64,000 nucleotides of DNA from Bathymodiolus brooksi (lineage: Eukaryota; Mollusca; Bivalvia; Mytilida; Modiolidae): the NCBI GenBank assembly GCA_963680875.1, contig OY804583.1, forward strand, positions 36,453,982-36,517,981, in the 5' to 3' direction. How positions within the stretch are numbered: the stretch's first letter is position 1; every line of letters begins with the position of its first letter. The translations under genes and the position numbers were made by a program. The notes beneath the pieces are model-generated. The model worked only from the letters and a program-made list of their open reading frames with translations. It ran no database searches and was not told the DNA's origin. Of this stretch, positions 21,101 to 37,200 are shown piece by piece.

Positions 21101-24100
21101 ACTCGTGACAAATGTCTGACTAAATATGACAATTACATGGCGATAGGTGATCTGAATTATGACTTACTGTGTTCAATCACCAATACTCGTGACAAATGTC
21201 TGACTAGATATGACAATTACATGATGATAGGTGATCTGAATTATGACTTACTGTGTTCAATCACCAATACTCGTGACAAATGTCTGACTCAATATGACAA
21301 TTACATGGTGATAGGTGATCTGAATTATGACTTAATGTGTTCAATCACCAATACTCGTGACAAATGTCTGACTAAATATGACAATTACATGATGATAGGT
21401 GATCTGAATTATCACTTACTGTGTCCAATCACCAATACTCGTGACAAATGTCTGACTAAATATGACAATTACATGGTGATAGGTGATCTGAATTATGACT
21501 TACTGTGTTCAATCACCAATACTCGTGACAAATGTCTGACTAAATATGAAAATTACATGGTGATAGGTGATCTGAATTATGCCTTACCGTGTCCAATCAC
21601 CAATACTCGTGACAAATGTCTGACTAAATATAACAATTACATGGCGATAGGTGATCTGAATTACGTCTTACTGTGTCCAATCGCCAATACTCGTGACAAA
21701 TGTCTGACTAAATATGACAATTACATGGTGATAGGTGATCTGAATTATGACTTACTGTGTCCAATCACCAATACCCGTGACAAATGTCTGACTAAATATG
21801 ACAATTACATGGTGATAGGTGATCTGAATTATGACTTGCTGTGTCCAATCACCAATACTCGTGGCAAATGTCTAACTAAATATGACAATTACATGGTGAT
21901 AGGTGATCTGAATTACGTCTTACTGTGTCCAATCACCAATACTCGTGACAAATGTCTGACTAAATATGAAAATTACATGGTGATAGGTGATCTGAATTAT
22001 GACTTGCTGTGTCCAATCACCAATACTCGTGACAAATGTCTGACTAAATATGACAATCACATGGTGATAGGTGATCTGAATTATGACTTACTGTGTCCAA
22101 TCACCAATACTCGTGACAAATGTCTGACTAAATATGACAATTACATGGTGATAGGTGATCTGAATTACGTCTTACTGTGTCCAATCGCCAATACTCGTGA
22201 CAAATGTCAGACTAAATATGACAATTACATGGTGATAGGTGATCTGAATTATGTCTTACTGTGTCCAATCAACAATACTCGTGACAAATGTCTGACTCAA
22301 TATGACAATTACATGGTGATAGGTGATCTGAATTATGACTTACTGTGTCTAATCACCAATACTCGTGACAAATGTCTGACTAAATATGACAATTACATGA
22401 TGATAGGTGATCTGAATTATGACTTACTGTGTTCAATCACCAATACTCGTGACAAATGTCTGACTAAATATGACAATTACATGATGATAGGTGATCTGAG
22501 TTATGACTTACTGTGTTCAATCACCAATACTCGTGACAAATGTCTGACTAAATATGACAATTACATGATGATAGGTGATCTGAATTATGACTTACTGTGT
22601 CCAATCACCAATACTCGTGACAAATATCTGACTAAATATGACAATTACATGATGATAGGTGATCTGAATTATGACTTACTGTGTTCAATCACCAATACTC
22701 GTGACAAATGTCTGACTAAATATGACAATTACATGGCGATAGGTGATCTGAATTACGTCTTACTGTGTCCAATCGCCAATATTCGTGACAAATGTCAGAC
22801 TAAATATGACAATTACATGGTGATAGGTGATCTGAATTACGTCTTACTGTGTCCAATCACCAACACTCGTGACAAATGTCTGACTCAATATGACAATTAC
22901 ATGGTGATAGGTGATCTGAATTATGACTTACTGTGTCCAATCACCAATACTCGTGACAAATGTCTGACTAAATATGACAATTACATGATGATAGGTGATC
23001 TGAATTATGACTTACTGTGTTCAATCACCAATACTCGTGACAAATGTCTGACTAAATATGACAATTACATGATGATAGGTGATCTGAGTTATGACTTACT
23101 GTGTCCAATCACCAATACTCGTGACAAATGTCTGACTAAATATGAAAATTACATGGTGATAGGTGATCTGAATTATGCCTTACCGTGTCCAATCACCAAT
23201 ACTCGTGACAAATGTCTGACTAAATATGACAATTACATGGCGATAGGTGATCTGAATTACGTCTTACTGTGTCCAATCGCCAATACTCGTGACAAATGTC
23301 AGACTAAATATGACAATTACATGGTGATAGGTGATCTGAATTACGTCTTACTGTGTCCAATCACCAATACTCGTGACAAATGTCTGACTAAATATGACAA
23401 TTATATGGTGATAGGTGATCTGAATTACGACTTACTGTGTCCAATCACAAATACTCGTGACAAATGTCTGACTAAATATGACAATTACATGGTGATAGGT
23501 GATCTGAATTATGACTTACAGTGTCCAATCACCAATACTCGTGACAAATGTCTGACTAAATATAACAATTACATGATGATAGGTGATCTGAATTATGACT
23601 TACTGTGTTCAATCACCAATACTCGTGACAAATGTCTGACTAAATATGATAATTACATGGTGATAGGTGATCTGAATTACGTCTTACTGTGTCCAATCAC
23701 CAATACTCGTGACAAATGTCTGACTAAATATGACAATTACATGGCGATAGGTGATCTGAATTATGACTTACTGTGTCCAATCACCAATACTCGTGACAAA
23801 TGTCTGACTAGATATGACAATTACATGATGATAGGTGATCTGAATTATGACTTAATGTGTTCAATCACCAATACTCGTGACAAATGTCTGACTAAATATG
23901 ATAATTACATGATGATAGGTGATCTGAATTATCACTTACTGTGTCCAATCACCAATACTCGTGACAAATGTCTGACTAAATATGACAATTACATGGTGAT
24001 AGGTGATCTGAATTATGACTTACTGTGTTCAATCACCAATACTCGTGACAAATGTCTGACTAAATATGAAAATTACATGGTGATAGGTGATCTGAATTAT

Positions 24101-27100
24101 GCCTTACCGTGTCCAATCACCAATACTCGTGACAAATGTCTGACTAAATATAACAATTACATGGCGATAGGTGATCTGAATTACGTCTTACTGTGTCCAA
24201 TCGCCAATACTCGTGACAAATGTCTGACTAAATATGACAATTACATGGTGATAGGTGATCTGAATTATGACTTACCGTGTCCAATCACCAATACCCGTGA
24301 CAAATGTCTGACTAAATATGACAATTACATGGTGATAGGTGATCTGAATTATGACTTGCTGTGTCCAATCACCAATACTCGTGGCAAATGTCTAACTAAA
24401 TATGACAATTACATGGTGATAGGTGATCTGAATTACGTCTTACTGTGTCCAATCACCAATACTCGTGACAAATGTCTGACTAAATATGAAAATTACATAG
24501 TGATAGGTGATCTGAATTATGACTTGCTGTGTCCAATCACCAATACTCGTGACAAATGTCTGACTAAATATGACAATCACATGGTGATAGGTGATCTGAA
24601 TTATGACTTACTGTGTCCAATCACCAATACTCGTGACAAATGTCTGACTAAATATGACAATTACATGGTGATAGGTGATCTGAATTACGTCTTACTGTGT
24701 CCAATCGCCAATACTCGTGACAAATGTCAGACTAAATATGACAATCACATGGTGATAGGTGATCTGAATTATGTCTTACTGTGTCCAATCAACAATACTC
24801 GTGACAAATGTCTGACTCAATATGACAATTACATGGTGATAGGTGATCTGAATTATGACTTACTGTGTCTAATTACCAATACTCGTGACAAATGTCTGAC
24901 TAAATATGACAATTACATGATGATAGGTGATCTGAATTATGACTTACTGTGTTCAATCACCAATACTCGTGACAAATGTCTGACTAAATATGACAATTAC
25001 ATGGTGATAGGTGATCTGAATTATGACTTACTGTGTCTAATCACCAATACTCGTGACAAATGTCTGACTAAATATGACAATTACATGATGATAGGTGATC
25101 TGAATTATGATTTACTGTGTTCAATCACCAATACTCGTGACAAATGTCTGACTAAATATGACAATTACATGATGATAGGTGATCTGAGTTATGACTTACT
25201 GTGTTCAATCACCAATACTCGTGACAAATGTCTGACTAAATATGACAATTACATGATGATAGGTGATCTGAATTATGACTTACTGTGTCCAATCACCAAT
25301 ACTCGTGACAAATATCTGACTAAATATGACAATTACATGATGATAGGTGATCTGAATTATGACTTACTGTGTTCAATCACCAATACTCGTGACAAATGTC
25401 TGACTAAATATGACAATTACATGGCGATAGGTGATCTGAATTACGTCTTACTGTGTCCAATCGCCAATATTCGTGACAAATGTCAGACTAAATATGACAA
25501 TTACATGGTGATAGGTGATCTGAATTACGTCTTACTGTGTCCAATCACCAACACTCGTGACAAATGTCTGACTCAATATGACAATTACATGGTGATAGGT
25601 GATCTGAATTATGACTTACTGTGTCCAATCACCAATACTCGTGACAAATGTCTGACTAAATATGACAATTACATGATGATAGGTGATCTGAGTTATGACT
25701 TACTGTGTCCAATCACCAATACTCGTGACAAATGTCTGACTAAATATGAAAATTACATGGTGATAGGTGATCTGAATTATGCCTTACCGTGTCCAATCAC
25801 CAATACTCGTGACAAATGTCTGACTAAATATGACAATTACATGGCGATAGGTGATCTGAATTACGTCTTACTGTGTCCAATCGCCAATACTCGTGACAAA
25901 TGTCAGACTAAATATGACAATTACATGGTGATAGGTGATCTGAATTACGTCTTACTGTGTCCAATCACCAATACTCGTGACAAATGTCTGACTAAATATG
26001 ACAATTACATGGTGATAGGTGATCTGAATTACGACTTACTGTGTCCAATCACAAATACTCGTGACAAATGTCTGACTAAATATGACAATTACATGGTGAT
26101 AGGTGATCTGAATTATGACTTACAGTGTCCAATCACCAATACTCGTGACAAATGTCTGACTAAATATAACAATTACATGATGATAGGTGATCTGAATTAT
26201 GACTTACTGTGTTCAATCACCAATACTCGTGACAAATGTCTGACTAAATATGATAATTACATGGTGATAGGTGATCTGAATTACGTCTTACTGTGTCCAA
26301 TCACCAATACTCGTGACAAATGTCTGACTAAATATGACAATTACATGGCGATAGGTGATCTGAATTATGACTTACTGTGTCCAATCACCAATACTCGTGA
26401 CAAATGTCTGACTAGATATGACAATTACATGATGATAGGTGATCTGAATTATGACTTACTGTGTTCAATCACCAATACTCGTGACAAATGTCTGACTCAA
26501 TATGACAATTACATGGTGATAGGTGATCTGAATTATGACTTAATGTGTTCAATCACCAATACTCGTGACAAATGTCTGACTAAATATGATAATTACATGA
26601 TGATAGGTGATCTGAATTATCACTTACTGTGTCCAATCACCAATACTCGTGACAAATGTCTGACTAAATATGACAATTACATGGTGATAGGTGATCTGAA
26701 TTATGACTTACTGTGTTCAATCACCAATACTCGTGACAAATGTCTGACTAAATATGAAAATTACATGGTGATAGGTGATCTGAATTATGCCTTACCGTGT
26801 CCAATCACCAATACTCGTGACAAATGTCTGACTAAATATAACAATTACATGGCGATAGGTGATCTGAATTACGTCTTACTGTGTCCAATCGCCAATACTC
26901 GTGACAAATGTCTGACTAAATATGACAATTACATGGTGATAGGTGATCTGAATTATGACTTACCGTGTCCAATCACCAATACCCGTGACAAATGTCTGAC
27001 TAAATATGACAATTACATGGTGATAGGTGATCTGAATTATGACTTGCTGTGTCCAATCACCAATACTCGTGGCAAATGTCTAACTAAATATGACAATTAC

Positions 27101-30100
27101 ATGGTGATAGGTGATCTGAATTACGTCTTACTGTGTCCAATCACCAATACTCGTGACAAATGTCTGACTAAATATGAAAATTACATAGTGATAGGTGATC
27201 TGAATTATGACTTGCTGTGTCCAATCACCAATACTCGTGACAAATGTCTGACTAAATATGACAATCACATGGTGATAGGTGATCTGAATTATGACTTACT
27301 GTGTCCAATCACCAATACTCGTGACAAATGTCTGACTAAATATGACAATTACATGGTGATAGGTGATCTGAATTACGTCTTACTGTGTCCAATCGCCAAT
27401 ACTCGTGACAAATGTCAGACTAAATATGACAATCACATGGTGATAGGTGATCTGAATTATGTCTTACTGTGTCCAATCAACAATACTCGTGACAAATGTC
27501 TGACTCAATATGACAATTACATGGTGATAGGTGATCTGAATTATGACTTACTGTGTCTAATTACCAATACTCGTGACAAATGTCTGACTAAATATGACAA
27601 TTACATGATGATAGGTGATCTGAATTATGACTTACTGTGTTCAATCACCAATACTCGTGACAAATGTCTGACTAAATATGACAATTACATGGTGATAGGT
27701 GATCTGAATTATGACTTACTGTGTCTAATCACCAATACTCGTGACAAATGTCTGACTAAATATGACAATTACATGATGATAGGTGATCTGAATTATGACT
27801 TAATGTGTTCAATCACCAATACTCGTGACAAATGTCTGACTAAATATGACAATTACATGATGATAGGTGATCTGAGTTATGACTTACTGTGTTCAATCAC
27901 CAATACTCGTGACAAATGTCTGACTAAATATGACAATTACATGATGATAGGTGATCTGAATTATGACTTACTGTGTCCAATCACCAATACTCGTGACAAA
28001 TATCTGACTAAATATGACAATTACATGATGATAGGTGATCTGAATTATGACTTACTGTGTTCAATCACCAATACTCGTGACAAATGTCTGACTAAATATG
28101 ACAATTACATGGCGATAGGTGATCTGAATTACGTCTTACTGTGTCCAATCGCCAATATTCGTGACAAATGTCAGACTAAATATGACAATTACATGGTGAT
28201 AGGTGATCTGAATTACGTCTTACTGTGTCCAATCACCAACACTCGTGACAAATGTCTGACTCAATATGACAATTACATGGTGATAGGTGATCTGAATTAT
28301 GACTTACTGTGTCCAATCACCAATACTCGTGACAAATGTCTGACTAAATATGACAATTACATGATGATAGGTGATCTGAGTTATGACTTACTGTGTCCAA
28401 TCACCAATACTCGTGACAAATGTCTGACTAAATACGAAAATTACATGGTGATAGGTGATCTGAATTATGCCTTACCGTGTCCAATCACCAATACTCGTGA
28501 CAAATGTCTGACTAAATATGACAATTACATGGCGATAGGTGATCTGAATTACGTCTTACTGTGTCCAATCGCCAATACTCGTGACAAATGTCAGACTAAA
28601 TATGACAATTACATGGTGATAGGTGATCTGAATTACGTCTTACTGTGTCCAATCACCAATACTCGTGACAAATGTCTGACTAAATATGACAATTACATGG
28701 TGATAGGTGATCTGAATTACGACTTACTGTGTCCAATCACAAATACTCGTGACAAATGTCTGACTAAATATGACAATTACATGGTGATAGGTGATCTGAA
28801 TTATGACTTACAGTGTCCAATCACCAATACTCGTGACAAATGTCTGACTAAATATAACAATTACATGATGATAGGTGATCTGAATTATGACTTACTGTGT
28901 TCAATCACCAATACTCGTGACAAATGTCTGACTAAATATGATAATTACATGGTGATAGGTGATCTGAATTACGTCTTACTGTGTCCAATCACCAATACTC
29001 GTGACAAATGTCTGACTAAATATGACAATTACATGGCGATAGGTGATCTGAATTATGACTTACTGTGTCCAATCACCAATACTCGTGACAAATGTCTGAC
29101 TAGATATGACAATTACATGATGATAGGTGATCTGAATTATGACTTACTGTGTTCAATCACCAATACTCGTGACAAATGTCTGACTCAATATGACAATTAC
29201 ATGGTGATAGGTGATCTGAATTATGACTTAATGTGTTCAATCACCAATACTCGTGACAAATGTCTGACTAAATATGACAATTACATGATGATAGGTGATC
29301 TGAATTATCACTTACTGTGTCCAATCACCAATACTCGTGACAAATGTCTGACTAAATATGACAATTATATGGTGATAGGTGATCTGAATTATGACTTACT
29401 GTGTTCAATCACCAATACTCGTGACAAATGTCTGACTAAATATGAAAATTACATGGTGATAGGTGATCTGAATTATGCCTTACCGTGTCCAATCACCAAT
29501 ACTCGTGACAAATGTCTGACTAAATATAACAATTACATGGCGATAGGTGATCTGAATTACGTCTTACTGTGTCCAATCGCCAATACTCGTGACAAATGTC
29601 TGACTAAATATGACAATTACATGGTGATAGGTGATCTGAATTATGACTTACTGTGTCCAATCACCAATACCCGTGACAAATGTCTGACTAAATATGACAA
29701 TTACATGGTGATAGGTGATCTGAATTATGACTTGCTGTGTCCAATCACCAATACTCGTGGCAAATGTCTAACTAAATATGACAATTACATGGTGATAGGT
29801 GATCTGAATTACGTCTTACTGTGTCCAATAACCAATACTCGTGACAAATGTCTGACTAAATATGAAAATTACATAGTGATAGGTGATCTGAATTATGACT
29901 TGCTGTGTCCAATCACCAATACTCGTGACAAATGTCTGACTAAATATGACAATCACATGGTGATAGGTGATCTGAATTATGACTTACTGTGTCCAATCAC
30001 CAATACTCGTGACAAATGTCTGACTAAATATGACAATTACATGGTGATAGGTGATCTGAATTACGTCCTACTGTGTCCAATCGCCAATACTCGTGACAAA

Positions 30101-31230
30101 TGTCAGACTAAATATGACAATTACATGGTGATAGGTGATCTGAATTATGTCTTACTGTGTCCAATCAACAATACTCGTGACAAATGTCTGACTCAATATG
30201 ACAATTACATGGTGATAGGTGATCTAAATTATGACTTACTGTGTCTAATTACCAATACTCGTGACAAATATCTGACTAAATATGACAATTACATGATGAT
30301 AGGTGATCTGAGTTATGACTTACTGTGTTCAATCACCAATACTCGTGACAAATGTCTGACTAAATATGACAATTACATGATGATAGGTGATCTGAATTAT
30401 GACTTACTGTGTCCAATCACCAATACTCGTGACAAATATCTGACTAAATATGACAATTACATGATGATAGGTGATCTGAATTATGACTTACTGTGTTCAA
30501 TCACCAATACTCGTGACAAATGTCTGACTAAATATGACAATTACATGGCGATAGGTGATCTGAATTACGTCTTACTGTGTCCAATCGCCAATATTCGTGA
30601 CAAATGTCAGACTAAATATGACAATTACATGGTGATAGGTGATCTGAATTACGTCTTACTGTGTCCAATCACCAACACTCGTGACAAATGTCTGACTCAA
30701 TATGACAATTACATGGTGATAGGTGATCTGAATTATGACTTACTGTGTCCAATCACCAATACTCGTGACAAATGTCTGACTAAATATGACAATTACATGA
30801 TGATAGGTGATCTGAATTATGACTTACTGTGTTCAATCACCAATACTCGTGACAAATGTCTGACTAAATATGACAATTACATGATGATAGGTGATCTGAG
30901 TTATGACTTACTGTGTCCAATCACCAATACTCGTGACAAATGTCTGACTAAATATGAAAATTACATGGTGATAGGTGATCTGAATTATGCCTTACCGTGT
31001 CCAATCACCAATACTCGTGACAAATGTCTGACTAAATATGACAATTACATGGCGATAGGTGATCTGAATTACGTCTTACTGTGTCCAATCGCCAATACTC
31101 GTGACAAATGTCAGACTAAATATGACAATTACATGGTGATAGGTGATCTGAATTACGTCTTACTGTGTCCAATCACCAATACTCGTGACAAATGTCTGAC
31201 TAAATATGACAATTACATGGTGATAGGTGA
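18110..31230 (+). repeat. Satellite B zone 2: 30-33 monomer higher-order repeat (about 2.5-2.8 kb)
   Basis: The marker GGCAAATGTCTAACTAAA occurs at 19091, 21863, 24383, 27071 and 29759 (spacing 33, 30, 32 and 32 monomers). ACATAGTGATAGG occurs at 24495, 27183 and 29871 (2688 bp, 32 monomers each time). TATAACAATTACATGATG occurs at 20957, 23561, 26165 and 28853 (31, 31 and 32). Independent markers keep the same relative order, so these are true higher-order units with small gains and losses of monomers. Confidence 0.88.
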
Positions 31231-34200
31231 TCTGAATTACGACTTAATGTGTCCAATCACAAATACTCGTGACAAATGTCTGACTAAATATGACAATTAC
31301 ATGATGATAGGTGATCTGAATTATGACTTACTGTGTTCAATCACCCATACCCGTGACAAATGTCTGACTAAATATGACAATTACATGATGATAGGTGATC
31401 TGAATTATGACTTGCTGTGTCCAATCACCCATACCCGTAACAAATGTCTGACTAAATATGACAATTACATGGTGATAGGTGATCTGAATTATGACTTGCT
31501 GTGTATAATCACCCATACTCGTGACAAATGTCTGACTAAATATGACAATTACATGGTGATAGGTGATCTGAATTATGACTTACTGTGTTCAATCACCAAT
31601 ACTCGTGACAAATGTCTAACTAAATATGACAATTACATGGTGATAGGTGATCTGAATTATGACTTGCTGTGTCCAATCACCAATACTCGTGACAAATATC
31701 TGACTAAATATGACAATTACATGGTGATAGGTGATCTGAATTACGTCTTACTGTGTCCAATCGCCAATACTCGTGACAAATGTCTGACTAAATATGACAA
31801 TTACATGATGATAGGTGATCTGAATTATGACTTACTGTGTTCAATCACAAATACTCGTGACAAATGTCTGACTAAATATGACAATTACATGATGATAGGT
31901 GATCTGAGTTATGACTTACTGTGTCCAATCACCAATACTCGTGACAAATATCTGACTAAATATGACAATTACATGATGATAGGTGATCTGAATTATGACT
32001 TACTGTGTTCAATCACCAATACTCGTGACAAATGTCTGACTAAATATGACAATTACATGGTGATAGGTGATCTGAATTATGCCTTACTGTGTCCAATCAC
32101 CAATACTCGTGACAAATGTCTGACTAAATATGACAATTACATGGCGATAGGTGATCTGAATTATGACTTACTGTGTCCAATCGCCAATATTCGTGACAAA
32201 TGTCAGACTAAATATGACAATTACATGGTGATAGGTGATCTGAATTACGTCTTACTGTGTCCAATCACCAATACTCGTGACAAATGTCTGACTCAATATG
32301 ACAATTACATGGTGATAGGTGATCTGAATTATGACTTACTGTGTCGAATCACCAATACTCGTGACAAATATCTGACTAAATATGACAATTACATGATGAT
32401 AGGTGATCTGAATTATGACTTACTGTGTTCAATCACCAATACTCGTGACAAATGTCTGACTAAATATGACAATTACATGATGATAGGTGATCTGAGTTAT
32501 GACTTACTGTGTCCAATCACCAATACTCGAGACAAATGTCTGACTAAATATGACAATTACATGATGATAGGTGATCTGAATTATGACTTACTGTGTTCAA
32601 TCACCAATACTCGTGACAAATGTCTGACTAAATATGACAATTACATGATGATAGGTGATCTGAGTTATGACTTACTGTGTCCAATCACCAATACTCGTGA
32701 CAAATGTCTGACTAAATATGAAAATTACATGGTGATAGGTGATCTGAATTATGCCTTACCGTGTCCAATCACCAATACTCGTGACAAATGTCTGACTAAA
32801 TATGACAATAACATGGCGATAGGTGATCTGAATTACGTCTTACTGTGTCCAATCGCCAATACTCGTGACAAATGTCTGACTAAATATGACAATTACATGG
32901 TGATAGGTGATCTGAATTACGTCTTACTGTGTCCAATCGCCAATACTCGTGACAAATGTCTGACTAAATATGACAATTACATGATGATAGGTGATCTGAA
33001 TTATGACTTACTGTGTTCAATCACAAATACTCGTGACAAATGTCTGACTAAATATGACAATTACATGATGATAGGTGATCTGAGTTATGACTTACTGTGT
33101 CCAATCACCAATACTCGTGACAAATATCTGACTAAATATGACAATTACATGATGATAGGTGATCTGAATTATGACTTACTGTGTTCAATCACCAATACTC
33201 GTGACAAATGTCTGACTAAATATGACAATTACATGGTGATAGGTGATCTGAATTATGCCTTACTGTGTCCAATCACCAATACTCGTGACAAATGTCTGAC
33301 TAAATATGACAATTACATGGCGATAGGTGATCTGAATTATGACTTACTGTGTCCAATCGCCAATATTCGTGACAAATGTCAGACTAAATATGACAATTAC
33401 ATGGTGATAGGTGATCTGAATTACATCTTACTGTGTCCAATCACCAATACTCGTGACAAATGTCTGACTCAATATGACAATTACATGGTGATAGGTGATC
33501 TGAATTATGACTTACTGTGTCGAATCACCAATACTCGTGACAAATATCTGACTAAATATGACAATTACATGATGATAGGTGATCTGAATTATGACTTACT
33601 GTGTTCAATCACCAATACTCGTGACAAATGTCTGACTAAATATGACAATTACATGATGATAGGTGATCTGAGTTATGACTTACTGTGTCCAATCACCAAT
33701 ACTCGAGACAAATGTCTGACTGAATATGACAATTACATGATGATAGGTGATCTGAATTATGACTTACTGTGTTCAATCACCAATACTCGTGACAAATGTC
33801 TGACTAAATATGACAATTACATGATGATAGGTGATCTGAGTTATGACTTACTGTGTCCAATCACCAATACTCGTGACAAATGTCTGACTAAATATGAAAA
33901 TTACATGGTGATAGGTGATCTGAATTATGCCTTACCGTGTCCAATCACCAATACTCGTGACAAATGTCTGACTAAATATAACAATAACATGGCGATAGGT
34001 GATCTGAATTACGTCTTACTGTGTCCAATCGCCAATACTCGTGACAAATGTCAGACTAAATATGACAATTACATGGTGATAGGTGATCTGAATTACGTCT
34101 TACTGTGTCCAATCACCAATACTCGTGACAAATGTCTGACTATATATGACAATTACATGGTGATAGGTGATCTGAATTACGACTTACTGTGTCCAATCAC

Positions 34201-37200
34201 AAATACTCGTGACAAATGTCTGACTAAATATGACAATTACATGATGATAGGTGATCTGAATTATGACTTACTGTGTTCAATCACCCATACCCGTGACAAA
34301 TGTCTGACTAAATATGACAATTACATGGTGATAGGTGATCTGAATTATGACTTGCTGTGTCCAATCACCCATACCCGTAACAAATGTCTGACTAAATATG
34401 ACAATTACATGGTGATAGGTGATCTGAATTATGACTTGCTGTGTATAATCACCCATACCCGTGACAAATGTCTGACTAAATATGACAATTACATGGTGAT
34501 AGGTGATCTGAATTATGACTTACTGTGTTCAATCACCAATACTCGTGACAAATGTCTGACTAAATATGACAATTACATGATGATAGGTGATCTGAATTAT
34601 GACTTGCTGTGTCCAATCACCAATACTCGTGGCAAATGTCTAACTAAATATGACAATTACATGGTGATAGGTGATCTGAATTACGTCTTACTGTGTCCAA
34701 TCACCAATACTCGTGACAAATGTCTGACTAAATATGAAAATTACATGGTGATAGGTGATCTGAATTATGACTTGATGTGTCCAATCACCAATACTCGTGA
34801 CAAATGTCTGACTAAATATGACAATCACATGGTGATAGGTGATCTGAATTATGACTTACTGTGTCCAATCACCAATACTCGTGACAAATATCTGACTAAA
34901 TATGACAATTACATGGTGATAGGTGATCTGAATTACGTCTTACTGTGTCCAATCGCCAATACTCGTGACAAATGTCTGACTAAATATGACAATTACATGA
35001 TGATAGGTGATCTGAATTATGACTTACTGTGTTCAATCACCAATACTCGTGACAAATGTCTGACTAAATATGACAATTACATGATGATAGGTGATCTGAG
35101 TTATGACTTACTGTGTCCAATCACCAATACTCGTGACAAATATCTGACTAAATATGACAATTACATGATGATAGGTGATCTGAATTATGACTTACTGTGT
35201 TCAATCACCAATACTCGTGACAAATGTCTGACTAAATATGACAATTACATGGTGATAGGTGATCTGAGTTATGACTTACTGTGTCCAATCACCAATACTC
35301 GAGACAAATGTCTGACTAAATATGACAATTACATGATGATAGGTGATCTGAATTATGACTTACTGTGTTCAATCACCAATACTCGTGACAAATGTCTGAC
35401 TAAATATGACAATTACATGATGATAGGTGATCTGAGTTATGACTTACTGTGTCCAATCACCAATACTCGTGACAAATGTCTGACTAAATATGAAAATTAC
35501 ATGGTGATAGGTGATCTGAATTATGCCTTACCGTGTCCAATCACCAATACTCGTGACAAATGTCTGACTAAATATGACAATAACATGGCGATAGGTGATC
35601 TGAATTACGTCTTACTGTGTCCAATCGCCAATACTCGTGACAAATGTCAGACTAAATATGACAATTACATGGTGATAGGTGATCTGAATTACGTCTTACT
35701 GTGTCCAATCGCCAATACTCGTGACAAATGTCTGACTAAATATGACAATTACATGATGATAGGTGATCTGAATTATGACTTACTGTGTTCAATCACAAAT
35801 ACTCGTGACAAATGTCTGACTAAATATGACAATTACATGATGATAGGTGATCTGAGTTATGACTTACTGTGTCCAATCACCAATACTCGTGACAAATATC
35901 TGACTAAATATGACAATTACATGATGATAGGTGATCTGAATTATGACTTACTGTGTTCAATCACCAATACTCGTGACAAATGTCTGACTAAATATGACAA
36001 TTACATGGTGATAGGTGATCTGAATTATGCCTTACTGTGTCCAATCACCAATACTCGTGACAAATGTCTGACTAAATATGACAATTACATGGCGATAGGT
36101 GATCTGAATTATGACTTACTGTGTCCAATCGCCAATATTCGTGACAAATGTCAGACTAAATATGACAATTACATGGTGATAGGTGATCTGAATTACATCT
36201 TACTGTGTCCAATCACCAATACTCGTGACAAATGTCTGACTCAATATGACAATTACATGGTGATAGGTGATCTGAATTATGACTTACTGTGTCGAATCAC
36301 CAATACTCGTGACAAATATCTGACTAAATATGACAATTACATGATGATAGGTGATCTGAATTATGACTTACTGTGTTCAATCACCAATACTCGTGACAAA
36401 TGTCTGACTAAATATGACAATTACATGATGATAGGTGATCTGAGTTATGACTTACTGTGTCCAATCACCAATACTCGAGACAAATGTCTGACTGAATATG
36501 ACAATTACATGATGATAGGTGATCTGAATTATGACTTACTGTGTTCAATCACCAATACTCGTGACAAATGTCTGACTAAATATGACAATTACATGATGAT
36601 AGGTGATCTGAGTTATGACTTACTGTGTCCAATCACCAATACTCGTGACAAATGTCTGACTAAATATGAAAATTACATGGTGATAGGTGATCTGAATTAT
36701 GCCTTACCGTGTCCAATCACCAATACTCGTGACAAATGTCTGACTAAATATAACAATAACATGGCGATAGGTGATCTGAATTACGTCTTACTGTGTCCAA
36801 TCGCCAATACTCGTGACAAATGTCAGACTAAATATGACAATTACATGGTGATAGGTGATCTGAATTACGTCTTACTGTGTCCAATCACCAATACTCGTGA
36901 CAAATGTCTGACTATATATGACAATTACATGGTGATAGGTGATCTGAATTACGACTTACTGTGTCCAATCACAAATACTCGTGACAAATGTCTGACTAAA
37001 TATGACAATTACATGATGATAGGTGATCTGAATTATGACTTACTGTGTTCAATCACCCATACCCGTGACAAATGTCTGACTAAATATGACAATTACATGG
37101 TGATAGGTGATCTGAATTATGACTTGCTGTGTCCAATCACCCATACCCGTAACAAATGTCTGACTAAATATGACAATTACATGGTGATAGGTGATCTGAA